Source: Prevotella sp. (lineage in GTDB: Bacteria > Bacteroidota > Bacteroidia > Bacteroidales > Bacteroidaceae). Taken from it: a DNA stretch of 36,518 nucleotides. The DNA lies in contig JAJWLX010000031.1 of assembly GCA_021636625.1 (NCBI GenBank), positions 1-36,518 on the forward strand, written 5' to 3'. Positions within the stretch are counted from its first letter, which is position 1, and every line of letters begins with the position of its first letter. The notes below the pieces were generated by a model, which saw nothing but the letters and a program-made list of their open reading frames with translations, had not been told where the DNA came from and made no database searches. Of the stretch, positions 1 through 7,211 are shown piece after piece. Both the position numbers and the translations under genes were made by a program.

Positions 1-67
1 GTACGAAGAGCTTCTTGCCCTCCTCAGCCTTGAACTGCTGACCGTTAATTTCTACGATTGCGTACAT
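1..67 (-). CDS. rplU: 50S ribosomal protein L21, 5' end only (partial)
   Basis: The reverse strand begins with an ATG at 67..65 and reads MYAIVEINGQQFKAEEGKKL, the characteristic start of bacterial ribosomal protein L21, which binds 23S rRNA in the large subunit. Only 22 codons lie in the window; the rest runs off the left edge, where rpmA (L27) usually follows. A Bacteroidota -7 box lies about 120 bp upstream at 189-196, and a second promoter plus terminator unit lies further upstream. Identification rests on this short N-terminus, which is distinctive. Confidence 0.9.
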   Translation of the reverse strand, partial: MYAIVEINGQQFKAEEGKKLFV

Positions 68-188
68 TTAATTATTTATATAAACGGGTTTTTCCGCGAG
101 GCGTCCTGCATCGTGCCGGATCTTTACCGAGCCCCAACGAACTTAACTTTTTCTGTAATATTTGCCCAATCCATGAGCATTCGGGGTG

Positions 189-196
189 CAAAATTA
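189..196 (-). promoter_or_regulatory. -7 promoter box, probable rplU promoter
   Basis: On the minus strand this reads TAATTTTG and is followed by CACCC, matching the Bacteroidota -7 consensus TAnnTTTG. No good TTTG -33 box is visible about 20 bp upstream. It is the promoter-like box nearest to rplU and would give a leader of roughly 110 nt. Confidence 0.55.
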
Positions 197-254
197 CTAA
201 CTTTCTTTGAAATAAGAGAATAGGGGAATGAAAATCTTTCTTCTTTTAGGAAGA

Positions 255-308
255 ATTAACAAAAAATGTGGGTATTAACAAAAAAGGTGCAAGGTTATTA
301 ACAAAAAA
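255..308. repeat. Three copies of ATTAACAAAAAA in the rplU upstream region
   Basis: The 12-mer ATTAACAAAAAA occurs at 255-266, 274-285 and 297-308, with start spacings of 19 and 23 bp. On the minus (transcribed) strand it reads TTTTTTGTTAAT. The third copy overlaps the T-run of the terminator at 303-335. The copies lie between that terminator and the proximal rplU promoter. Function unknown. Confidence 0.7.
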
Positions 309-335
309 AAAGCGATGACCTTCACAGGCTACCGC
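303..335 (-). terminator. Intrinsic terminator upstream of rplU
   Basis: On the minus strand, GCGGTAGCCT, a GTGA loop and AGGTCATCGC form a 10-bp stem with one mismatch and two G-T pairs, followed by nine T residues. It lies about 65 bp downstream of a promoter-like element (400-431) and before the proximal rplU -7 box, so it would end a short RNA or attenuate a long rplU leader. Confidence 0.7.
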
Positions 336-393
336 TCCAAATCTTCAATAGGTATTAGTTTTCCTTAAGGTAAAAAGATTGTTTTCAGGATAA
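303..393 (-). ncRNA. Candidate short RNA or attenuated leader, about 90 nt
   Basis: A promoter at 400-431 (TTTG, 20 bp, TACCTTTG) and an intrinsic terminator at 303-335 define a putative transcript of about 90 nt with no evident ORF. The 5' end is inferred from normal spacing after the -7 box. The transcript carries the palindrome CCTTAAGG (363-370). It could be a stand-alone small RNA or the terminated form of an rplU leader. The promoter-to-terminator architecture recalls the Bacteroidales-1 RNA class, but I cannot confirm sequence or structural identity. Confidence 0.4.
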
Positions 394-399
394 CTGCTG

Positions 400-431
400 C
401 AAAGGTAAGGCATTTTTTTTATATCTCCAAA
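400..431 (-). promoter_or_regulatory. Bacteroidota-type promoter, distal to rplU
   Basis: Minus strand: TTTG at 431-428, a 20-bp spacer, then TACCTTTG at 407-400. This matches the Bacteroidota housekeeping promoter in both boxes and spacing. A further TATCTTTG box at 483-476 on the same strand has no clear -33 partner. Confidence 0.65.
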
Positions 432-560
432 TCTTTTTGAAACTTTTTTTTGCTTATGTCAAGTGTGTAGGTGCACAAAGATAATATTTAACTCCCGTTA
501 ACAGAAAAAAGAGTGCAAACGTTTTCATTTTGTTAGATTGAGCGTAGCTTCTCCATAAAC

Positions 561-594
561 AAAAAAGGGCAGAAACTTTCACAAGTTCCTGCCC
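561..594 (-). terminator. Intrinsic terminator of maeB
   Basis: On the minus strand, GGGCAGGAACTT and AAGTTTCTGCCC form a long near-perfect stem around a GTG-type loop, followed by six T residues. It lies about 75 bp after the maeB stop codon and is the natural end of that transcript. Confidence 0.85.
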
Positions 595-671
595 CCTAAT
601 GCTCTTTTTATATATCTTTTGCTGTTACCAGCTTAATATTCTACATTCAATAACTCTTGTATAATAAGAGG

Positions 672-2960
672 TTATTTCTGATTCTTGATCTTCTCCACGT
701 AAGCATCGATTACAGCTACGGCTGTGATGTTTACGATATCCTGTACACTGCTCTCTGAGTCAGTGAAGTGGATAGGCTTGTTCAATCCCATCTGGATAGG
801 GCCGATGATCTCAGCCTCTGGGTTCAAGCCCTGGAGAAGCTTGTATGCACCATTTGCACTGCTCAGGTTAGGGAATACCAATGTATTCACATCCTTGCCC
901 TTGAGACGTGAGAATGGATACTTCTCATCGCGGAGATCCTTGTTGAGTGCATAGTTTACCTGCATCTCGCCATCGATGGCGAGGTCTGGGAACTCCTTCT
1001 GCATCTCTGCCACTGCCTTCTTTACCTTTACAGGAGAACCGATGGCATCGGTACCGAAGTTAGAGTAGCTCAACATGGCCATTACTGGCTCCTCGTTGAA
1101 GAACTTCACGGTTCCGGCAGACAACTTGGCGATGTCGGTGAGGACATCCTCGTCTGGGTGACGGTTGATCAGTGTATCTGCAATGTAATATACGCCCTTC
1201 TGGGTGTTGAGGATGTGCATGGTTCCGAATGTCTTGTACTCATCACGGATGCCGATAACGTCCTTGGCTACCTTGATGGTATTGCTGTACTTGGTGTAGA
1301 GACCAGTGATGAATGCATCAGCATCACCCTGCTCAACCATAGACATACCGAAGTAGTTGCGCTCATACATCTTATCGTAAGCCTCTTCGAAGCTGTAACC
1401 CTCGCGGGCACGCTTCTCTGCCAGGTGCTTGGCAAACTTGGCACGGCGACCCTGCTCGTTGTCGGCACGCATATCTACAATCTCGATGTTTGAGAGGTCG
1501 AGCTTCAATCGGCTTGCCACACGGTTCAGACGGTCAGGGTTGCCCAACAGGATAGGCTCGCAGATACCCTCGTTCTTTGCCTGGACTGCAGCCTTCAGCA
1601 TAGTTGGGTTACCGCCCTCTGCGAATACTACGCGCTGTGGGTGGAGGCGGGCTGTATCGTGGAGCTTGCGGGTGAGCTTGGTCTCCTGGCCGAGCAACTG
1701 GCGCAATTCCTGCTTGTACTTCTCCCAGTCTTTGATAGGGGTGCGAGCTACGCCGCTTTCCATTGCTGCCTTGGCTACTGCTGCAGATACCTCTGTAATC
1801 AAGCGTGGGTCAACTGGCTTTGGAATGAAGTACTTAGGACCGAATGTGAGGTCGTTTACGTGATATACGTCGTTCACAACGTCTGGCACTGGCTGCTTAG
1901 CCAGGTCGGCGATGGCATGAACGGCAGCCATCTTCATCTCCTCGTTGATGGCACGGGCGTGAACGTCGAGTGCACCACGGAAGATATATGGGAAACCGAT
2001 AACATTGTTAATCTGGTTTGGATAGTCGGAACGACCTGTTGACATCAATACGTCTGGACGGCTGTCCATAGCATCCTCGTAACTGATCTCTGGAACAGGG
2101 TTGGCGAGTGCGAATACGATAGGGCTGTCAGCCATAGAGCGGATCATATCCTTAGAGAGTACGTTACCCTTGCTGAGTCCTACGAATACATCGGCACCCT
2201 TCACAGCCTCTTCGAGTGTGTGAACATCACGGCGGTCGGTAGCGAACAACTTCTTCTGCTCTGTCAGGTTCTCACGGTCGCTTGTAATTACACCCTTAGA
2301 GTCGAGCATGACGATATTCTTCACCTGAGCACCGAGGGCAACGTAGAGCTTGGTACAGCTGATGGCTGCAGCTCCGGCACCGTTAACCACGATCTTCACG
2401 TCCTCAATGTTCTTGCCGGCTACTTCGAGGGCATTCTTCAAACCTGCAGCTGAGATGATGGCAGTACCATGCTGGTCGTCATGCATTACAGGAATATCGA
2501 GGGTCTTCTTCAAGCGCTCTTCGATGTAGAAGCACTGAGGCGCCTTGATATCCTCCAGGTTGATACCACCGAAAGTAGGTGCGATCTTCTCTACGGTCTC
2601 GCAGAATTTCTCTGGATCTTTCTCGTCGATTTCGATATCGAAGACATCCACTCCACCATAAATCTTGAACAGCAATCCTTTACCTTCCATTACTGGCTTG
2701 CCGCTCATCGCGCCGATGTTGCCAAGTCCGAGCACAGCAGTACCGTTACTGATCACAGCTACCAGGTTACCCTTGTCTGTGTATTTGTAAACTTCGTCTG
2801 GGTTTTGCTGAATCTCCAAGCATGGGAAAGCTACGCCTGGTGAATACGCCAAACTCAAGTCTGTTTGTGTGTGATAAGGTTTTGTTGGTTTAACCTCAAT
2901 CTTACCAGGACGGCCTGCTTCGTGATATTCGAGAGCCGCCTCTTTTGTGATTTTTACCAT
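672..2960 (-). CDS. maeB: NADP-dependent malic enzyme with C-terminal phosphotransacetylase-like domain
   Basis: This 762-residue protein has the MaeB two-part layout. Residues about 1-420 are the malic enzyme, which oxidatively decarboxylates malate to pyruvate and CO2. They contain SLAYSPGVAFPCLEI near residue 37, HDDQHGTAI in the catalytic region and the nucleotide-binding GAGAAAISC near 195. Residues about 430-762 form a phosphotransacetylase-like domain beginning near HPQRVVFAEGGNPT. In known MaeB proteins this domain is regulatory, responding to acetyl-CoA, rather than making acetyl phosphate. Length is normal for the family. The enzyme is cytosolic and links C4 acids to pyruvate and NADPH. 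It is monocistronic, with its own -7 box (3041-3034) and terminator (561-594), divergent from a TetR gene. Cofactor preference is inferred from family. Confidence 0.93.
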   Translation of the reverse strand: MVKITKEAALEYHEAGRPGKIEVKPTKPYHTQTDLSLAYSPGVAFPCLEIQQNPDEVYKYTDKGNLVAVISNGTAVLGLGNIGAMSGKPVMEGKGLLFKIYGGVDVFDIEIDEKDPEKFCETVEKIAPTFGGINLEDIKAPQCFYIEERLKKTLDIPVMHDDQHGTAIISAAGLKNALEVAGKNIEDVKIVVNGAGAAAISCTKLYVALGAQVKNIVMLDSKGVITSDRENLTEQKKLFATDRRDVHTLEEAVKGADVFVGLSKGNVLSKDMIRSMADSPIVFALANPVPEISYEDAMDSRPDVLMSTGRSDYPNQINNVIGFPYIFRGALDVHARAINEEMKMAAVHAIADLAKQPVPDVVNDVYHVNDLTFGPKYFIPKPVDPRLITEVSAAVAKAAMESGVARTPIKDWEKYKQELRQLLGQETKLTRKLHDTARLHPQRVVFAEGGNPTMLKAAVQAKNEGICEPILLGNPDRLNRVASRLKLDLSNIEIVDMRADNEQGRRAKFAKHLAEKRAREGYSFEEAYDKMYERNYFGMSMVEQGDADAFITGLYTKYSNTIKVAKDVIGIRDEYKTFGTMHILNTQKGVYYIADTLINRHPDEDVLTDIAKLSAGTVKFFNEEPVMAMLSYSNFGTDAIGSPVKVKKAVAEMQKEFPDLAIDGEMQVNYALNKDLRDEKYPFSRLKGKDVNTLVFPNLSSANGAYKLLQGLNPEAEIIGPIQMGLNKPIHFTDSESSVQDIVNITAVAVIDAYVEKIKNQK

Positions 2961-3033
2961 AACAATGTATTGGTTTAATGATTCTATTTCTTTCTATTTT
3001 TCGCAAAAAATGCGTTTTATCTTAAAGATTGTG

Positions 3034-3041
3034 CAAAGGTA
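3034..3041 (-). promoter_or_regulatory. -7 box of the maeB promoter
   Basis: Minus strand TACCTTTG followed by CAC, an exact match to TAnnTTTG, about 75 bp upstream of the maeB start. The TTTG -33 box is not evident. It lies about 45 bp from the divergent box of the TetR gene. Confidence 0.6.
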
Positions 3042-3084
3042 ATAAAAAACTTATTAAAAAAAGATGGATTTTTATTTTTTTTTG

Positions 3085-3092
3085 TATCTTTG
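3085..3092 (+). promoter_or_regulatory. -7 box of the TetR-family gene
   Basis: TATCTTTG followed by CAC matches the Bacteroidota -7 consensus. Transcription would start near 3099. The T-rich upstream sequence holds no clean -33 box. The divergent arrangement with the maeB box could let the TetR protein act on both promoters. Confidence 0.6.
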
Positions 3093-3174
3093 CACAAAAA
3101 TTATTTAAAGGATGCGGTTTTGCTATATGGAGTTGGCAGAATCGGATATACGACAAACCATTAAAATAAGAGAT

Positions 3175-3795
3175 ATGGCAGAAATTAATCAATATAGAAA
3201 GGAATTGCGCGATAAGATCATAGCTTATGCCATGAGAGAGTTTCACCAGCGCGGCGTGAAGGCGGTGAAGATGGATGAGATTTCTCGTGGACTTCGTGTG
3301 TCGAAGCGTACGGTGTATGAGATCTTCGGCGACAAGGAGGAACTGCTGCTTGCAGGCATGAAGATAGAGCGGGCAGAATACAAGGCCCGCGTTGAAGAGT
3401 ATGCTCTTGCGCACGCACGTAATGTAATGGATGTGATTGGCTATATCTATCGCCTTCAGATGGAGCGTAACCAGCAGGTGGGTGTAGTTTTCTATGAGGA
3501 GATTCATAGAATGCCCCGCATCCTGGAGTTCCTGAAAGAGGAGCATGATAAGGAATATGATGATAGCATGCGCTTCTTCCAGGCTGGTGTAGATGAGGGA
3601 TACTTCCGCAAGGATGTAAATTTCGAGGTGGTTTATGAGTCTTCGAGAATCTGTATGTCAGAGATGATGCATCAGCAGCTCTATAAGAGATTTACGATGC
3701 AGGAGCTCTTCGATAATTTCACTCTCATTATGATTCGTGGTTTCTGTACCGATCGCGGTCTCGAATTACTGGATAAGGCAATCGGACAGCTTTAA
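3175..3795 (+). CDS. TetR/AcrR-family transcriptional regulator
   Basis: From the ATG at 3175 (MAEINQYRKELRD) this is a 206-residue TetR-type repressor. The N-terminal helix-turn-helix is clear: FHQRGVKAVKMDEISRGL followed by VSKRTVYEIFGDKEELL (about residues 20-58). The rest is a helical ligand-binding region that I cannot assign to a ligand. An in-frame ATG at 3112 would add 21 residues with little resemblance to TetR N-termini, so I prefer 3175. It is divergent from maeB and overlaps the convergent acyltransferase gene by 3 bp at its 3' end. Regulation of itself and of maeB is possible but only inferred from position. Confidence 0.85.
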   Translation: MAEINQYRKELRDKIIAYAMREFHQRGVKAVKMDEISRGLRVSKRTVYEIFGDKEELLLAGMKIERAEYKARVEEYALAHARNVMDVIGYIYRLQMERNQQVGVVFYEEIHRMPRILEFLKEEHDKEYDDSMRFFQAGVDEGYFRKDVNFEVVYESSRICMSEMMHQQLYKRFTMQELFDNFTLIMIRGFCTDRGLELLDKAIGQL

Positions 3796-4802
3796 AGCTT
3801 GTATATCCATTTCATCAGTCTGTTGATGATGCCGATGTTGCATCTGAACCAGCGGTATTTTGCCACGGGCTTGCCTCCGAAGCTGCGAATGAATTCTCTA
3901 TACGGATTTCGCTTCCAAGGTAAGCCTACATCCATAAAGTGCAGGTGCTTGAAGCCCCTTTGGTGGGCGTATTGGATGGCGTGCCAGACGGTCAGGGCAT
4001 CGGGATGCAGATACCGGTAGCTCTTCCTGAGCGATGCCAGGTGCCACAGATAGGCATCGTTGTCGCTGAAGGCCAGGGTGCATCCGCCCAGTATCTTGTT
4101 TTCGTAAGAGGCTTTCTTGATACCCAGCCGTTTCTTGTCGTAGGTTGTCACGAAGACCTTTGCTTCGCTGCTTTTGCTTATTTGCTCAAAGTATTCTCTT
4201 GGTGGCACATAGCGGCGAGGTTTCATCTTGTAGAAGTTTCTATAGAGTTGATAGAATTTTCCCACTTCGTTTTCGTCAGAAGTACTATGGCATTTCAATC
4301 CCTTTCTTTCTGCTGCTTCAATCTGCATTTTAGCCTTTTCGGTGAGACGCTCTTCCGGCGTCTTGCTGTGTAGCGAATTATATACTTCCTGCCAAGCTAT
4401 AGGGTAATAGCCCGTGCGACGGAAATGTCGGTAGCCGAACATCTTTTTCTGTATCTCTGAAAATTCGATGTAGAGGGTATGTCGGCGGGCGAGTTCGCGG
4501 GTCATCGCATGCAGCAGGGTAGGGAAGATGGCTTCGGCGGTCTCTTCGTCCAGATAGACGCCTTCTCCATGTACGTGCGCATGTGTATATATAAAAGGTG
4601 GAATAAGGATATGGCGGCGGTGTATCATGGCTAGCATTTGTCCGACTACTCTCCCTTCCTGGGTAGCTACAGCCATAATGGGGGTGTCGCTTGGTACTTT
4701 TTCACCTATCTGGAAGAGTTCCAAGCTATGGAAGAAGTTGCCCTCCAGCAGATGGGGCAGCTCCTCGTTTTCCGAATATATTCTTACTTCTATTCTTTTC
4801 AC
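3792..4802 (-). CDS. FemAB/GNAT-like acyltransferase, function unassigned
   Basis: The 336-residue product has two GNAT-like halves. The first holds FFHSLELFQIGEKVP and MAVATQEGRVVGQML, as in FemAB-like proteins that use aminoacyl-tRNA or acyl-CoA donors. The second holds ILGGCTLAFSDNDAYLWHLA and ends with HLHFMDVGLPWKRNPYREF near the C-terminus. FemAB relatives attach amino acids to lipid II or act in cell-wall and surface polymer modification; substrate cannot be told here. There is no signal peptide or membrane segment. The reading frame starts with GTG at 4802, only 4 nt after a TATTTTTG box, so the mRNA may be nearly leaderless. An ATG at 4804 is out of frame. The 3' end overlaps the TetR stop codon. 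Confidence 0.7.
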   Translation of the reverse strand: MKRIEVRIYSENEELPHLLEGNFFHSLELFQIGEKVPSDTPIMAVATQEGRVVGQMLAMIHRRHILIPPFIYTHAHVHGEGVYLDEETAEAIFPTLLHAMTRELARRHTLYIEFSEIQKKMFGYRHFRRTGYYPIAWQEVYNSLHSKTPEERLTEKAKMQIEAAERKGLKCHSTSDENEVGKFYQLYRNFYKMKPRRYVPPREYFEQISKSSEAKVFVTTYDKKRLGIKKASYENKILGGCTLAFSDNDAYLWHLASLRKSYRYLHPDALTVWHAIQYAHQRGFKHLHFMDVGLPWKRNPYREFIRSFGGKPVAKYRWFRCNIGIINRLMKWIYKL

Positions 4803-4806
4803 ATTG

Positions 4807-4814
4807 CAAAAATA
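4807..4814 (-). promoter_or_regulatory. -7-like box abutting the acyltransferase start codon
   Basis: Minus strand TATTTTTG fits TAnnTTTG. It ends only 4 nt before the GTG start, so a transcript from it would start at or inside the first codons. It is either a leaderless promoter or a chance match in an A/T-rich spacer. Confidence 0.35.
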
Positions 4815-4867
4815 ATAAATTAATTATAAAAAAACAAGTTTTCTTCCATTGTGTGGCTCTTTTTTAG

Positions 4868-4875
4868 TATTTTTG
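4868..4875 (+). promoter_or_regulatory. -7 box upstream of the DUF2520-kdsC-maf cluster
   Basis: TATTTTTG followed by CAC matches the Bacteroidota -7 consensus, about 100 bp before the ATG at 4973. The -33 box is not clear. Confidence 0.5.
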
Positions 4876-4972
4876 CACATTATCAAGGATTGTTTAGGTA
4901 AAAATGGCCTGATGGCTTGCGTAAAGCGGCTTGATGGCTTTAGGTAAAAATAAGATTGAAAAAGAAAAAGAT

Positions 4973-5749
4973 ATGAAGGTGATATTGATTGGTGCTGGCA
5001 ATCTTGCCACTCATTTGGGGAAGGCGATATTTGCCGCAGGTCATGATGTGGTGCAAGTGTTCAGCCGCACGATGCAATCGGCTACGGCTCTGGCTTCCGA
5101 GGTGGGCGCACAGCCTGTTTCGGATATATCAGATGTTCGCTCAGATGCAGATCTGTACGTCGTTTCGGTGAAGGATAGTGCTATTGTAGAGTTGATTCCT
5201 GTTCTCTGCAAAGGAAAGGAGACCAAGGTTTTTCTGCATACGGCAGGCTCTATCCCGATGGATGTTTTCCAGGGAATGGCTTTGCATTATGGTGTGCTTT
5301 ATCCGATGCAGACTTTCTCCAAGCAGCGTGAGGTGGATTTCTCTCAGATACCTTGTTTTATCGAGGCGAATGATGAGCATGCCTTGCAGCTGATCGGTGA
5401 TGTGGCGCATCAGGTGAGCAGTAGGGTGTATCATCTGGCGAGCGAAGACCGTAAGTACCTGCATCTCTCTGCCGTCTTTGCCTGCAATTTCGTGAATCAT
5501 TGCTATGCCTTGAGCCAGAAAATCCTGGAGGAGCACGGAATACCATTCGATGTGATGCTGCCGTTGATAGACGAGACGGCTGCGAAGGTGCACGAGCTGG
5601 ATCCGAAAGATGCACAGACGGGGCCGGCTGTAAGGTATGATGAGAATGTGCTTCGGGCGCAGGGAGCTCTGCTCAAGTCGAATCCGCAGATGAAGGATAT
5701 CTATGACAGAATGAGCATGAGTATTCATAAGCTGAGTGTCAAGGAATAG
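4973..5749 (+). CDS. Rossmann-fold and DUF2520 domain protein, dehydrogenase-like
   Basis: The 258-residue product starts MKVILIGAGNLATHLGKAI, with a GxGNLAxxL dinucleotide-binding loop, and then follows the order of ProC/F420-dependent NADP-reductase-like proteins: YVVSVKDSAI, then FLHTAGSIPMDV and VLYPMQTFSK. The C-terminal helical half (from about residue 130, including HLSAVFACNFVNH) is DUF2520. The reaction is unknown. I chose 4973 because the Rossmann strand begins there; an in-frame start at 4934 or before would only add a Lys-rich, poorly related stretch. It leads a tight three-gene run (41 bp to kdsC, then maf), an order often seen in Bacteroidota as I recall. Confidence 0.82.
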   Translation: MKVILIGAGNLATHLGKAIFAAGHDVVQVFSRTMQSATALASEVGAQPVSDISDVRSDADLYVVSVKDSAIVELIPVLCKGKETKVFLHTAGSIPMDVFQGMALHYGVLYPMQTFSKQREVDFSQIPCFIEANDEHALQLIGDVAHQVSSRVYHLASEDRKYLHLSAVFACNFVNHCYALSQKILEEHGIPFDVMLPLIDETAAKVHELDPKDAQTGPAVRYDENVLRAQGALLKSNPQMKDIYDRMSMSIHKLSVKE

Positions 5750-5790
5750 AGTTCAAGTGTCTGATTACTAAATAGAAAAAGTTTTCAAGT

Positions 5791-6309
5791 ATGATTAATT
5801 ACGATTTGAAGAAGATAAAGGCAATTGTATTTGATGTGGATGGCGTGCTTTCCCGCCAGACCATTACGCTTGCCAGTACGGGTGAACCTCTTCGCACCGT
5901 GAATATCAAGGATGGCTATGCTATCCAGTTGGCTCAGAAGGTGGGTGTGCGCATCGTCATCCTTACGGGCGGAACTACCGAGGCTATCCGCAAGCGATAT
6001 GAGGGATTGGGCGTGCAGGATATCTATATGGGATGTGCTGTGAAAATCAATACCTATGATGCTTTTCTGGAGAAGTATCAGCTTTCTGATGAGGAAATCA
6101 TCTATGTGGGTGATGATATCCCGGATTATGAGGTAATGCGTCGTTGTGGTTGTCCGTGCTGCCCAGCCGATGCCTGCTCTGATATCAAGGAGATTTCCTG
6201 CTACGTCTCTTCTGCCAATGGTGGTGAAGGAGTGGGCAGGGATATTGTAGAGCAGGTGCTTCGTGCCCAGGGCCATTGGCTTTCCAATGCCAAGGCGTTT
6301 GGATGGTAA
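5791..6309 (+). CDS. kdsC: 3-deoxy-D-manno-octulosonate 8-phosphate phosphatase (HAD family)
   Basis: This 172-residue protein has the small KdsC-type HAD fold without a cap domain: motif I FDVDGVLSRQT at residues 12-22, motif II ILTGG near 52-56, and GDDIPDYEVMRRCG for the acidic motif near 108. NIKDGYAIQLA is typical of KdsC. It removes phosphate from KDO 8-phosphate to give KDO for lipid A core synthesis in the cytosol. Length agrees with the family. It lies between the DUF2520 gene and maf, probably in one operon. Related YrbI-like phosphatases with other sugar acids cannot be fully excluded. Confidence 0.88.
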   Translation: MINYDLKKIKAIVFDVDGVLSRQTITLASTGEPLRTVNIKDGYAIQLAQKVGVRIVILTGGTTEAIRKRYEGLGVQDIYMGCAVKINTYDAFLEKYQLSDEEIIYVGDDIPDYEVMRRCGCPCCPADACSDIKEISCYVSSANGGEGVGRDIVEQVLRAQGHWLSNAKAFGW

Positions 6310-6313
6310 TCAT

Positions 6314-6355
6314 AAAGTTCAAAGCTCAAAGTTCAAAGCTCAAAGTTCAAAGTAA
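6314..6355. repeat. Heptamer tandem repeat AAAGYTC between kdsC and maf
   Basis: Five exact copies of AAAGTTC/AAAGCTC alternate from 6314 to 6348 and a sixth, AAAGTAA, trails off. The array fills most of the 53-bp kdsC-maf gap and sits directly before the maf ATG. Because seven is not a multiple of three, copy-number change would shift any frame reading through it, but no real gene does. Confidence 0.9.
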
Positions 6356-6362
6356 AAAACAG

Positions 6363-7037
6363 ATGAAGTATAAGATTATTTTGGCGAGCAATTCGCCACG
6401 CCGCAGAGAGTTGTTGGCAGGATTGGATGTTAATTTCGAGGTAAAGGTATTGCGTGGTATTGATGAAAGCTATCCTGAAGATTTGGATGCATACGATGTG
6501 GCTGAGTATATTGCCCAGAAGAAAGCGGATGCTTATCGCTCTTTATTGGATGGAGATGAGGCTTCCGAAGAGGCTTCTGAAGATTCTACTTCAGAAAAAT
6601 CTTCAGGCAAATCCTCCTCCGATGATTTGCTCATTCTTACAGCGGATACCGTAGTGATTGCTCCTGCTGCCGATGAACAGAACGATCAGGAGGGTAAGGG
6701 AATCATTCTCGGAAAGCCGCAGAATGCCGATGATGCGGTTCGCATGCTTAAGATGTTGAGCGGCAAGACTCACCATGTGGTTACGGGCGTATGTCTTACT
6801 ACGAAGAAAGAACAGCGCAAGTTCTCGGTATGTACTGAAGTAAGTTTCAAGGAATTTGAAGAATGGGAAATCAATTATTATATCACCCATTACAAACCGT
6901 TCGACAAGGCGGGTGCCTATGGCATCCAGGAATGGATAGGTTACATCGGATGTACCGGACTCAAGGGCAGTTACTTCAACGTGATGGGCTTGCCAGTGCA
7001 GCGCATCTATGCTGAAATGCTTAAATTAGCAGAATAA
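6363..7037 (+). CDS. maf: Maf-family nucleotide pyrophosphatase
   Basis: The product from ATG 6363 is 224 residues and begins MKYKIILASNSPRRRELLAG, the Maf signature. LILTADTVV carries the catalytic Asp, and GKPQNADDAVRMLKMLSGKTHHVVTGV and FDKAGAYGIQEW are also family motifs. Maf proteins hydrolyse non-canonical or modified nucleoside triphosphates (dTTP/UTP/m7GTP-type) to monophosphates. The protein is longer than usual because of an acidic, Ser-rich insertion of about 25 residues (around 60-85) just before the catalytic strand and a second shorter insertion after it. The frame is open upstream through a heptamer repeat, but residues before 6363 are repeat-encoded and not part of the family. 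Confidence 0.9.
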   Translation: MKYKIILASNSPRRRELLAGLDVNFEVKVLRGIDESYPEDLDAYDVAEYIAQKKADAYRSLLDGDEASEEASEDSTSEKSSGKSSSDDLLILTADTVVIAPAADEQNDQEGKGIILGKPQNADDAVRMLKMLSGKTHHVVTGVCLTTKKEQRKFSVCTEVSFKEFEEWEINYYITHYKPFDKAGAYGIQEWIGYIGCTGLKGSYFNVMGLPVQRIYAEMLKLAE

Positions 7038-7177
7038 TAGGTCTGGCTTTGTGCCGATTTGCATCAATAATCCCTAAACAGCCATCAGATTGGTGAAGAA
7101 ACAGCAGGAAAATCATCAAAAATAGGGCAATTTAGTTTTTTTAAATTTAAATATGCCCTTATGTCCGGAATTATGAG

Positions 7178-7185
7178 TATCTTTG
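7178..7185 (+). promoter_or_regulatory. -7 box of the fur-like gene
   Basis: TATCTTTG followed by TGCG matches TAnnTTTG and lies 26 bp before the ATG at 7212. No exact TTTG -33 box is seen. It may also serve purA, 24 bp after the fur-like gene. Confidence 0.6.
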
Positions 7186-7211
7186 TGCGTTTTATGTAAC
7201 TAACAAGGATT

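Noticed and set aside
3112..3174. Earlier start of the TetR gene at 3112
   Set aside because: The extra 21 residues do not resemble TetR N-termini, and the ATG would lie only about 13 nt after the predicted transcription start; kept as an alternative only.
6276..6362. Upstream in-frame start for maf
   Set aside because: The extra 29 residues come from the kdsC end and the heptamer repeat and do not match Maf proteins, which start at the MKYKIILASNSPRR site.
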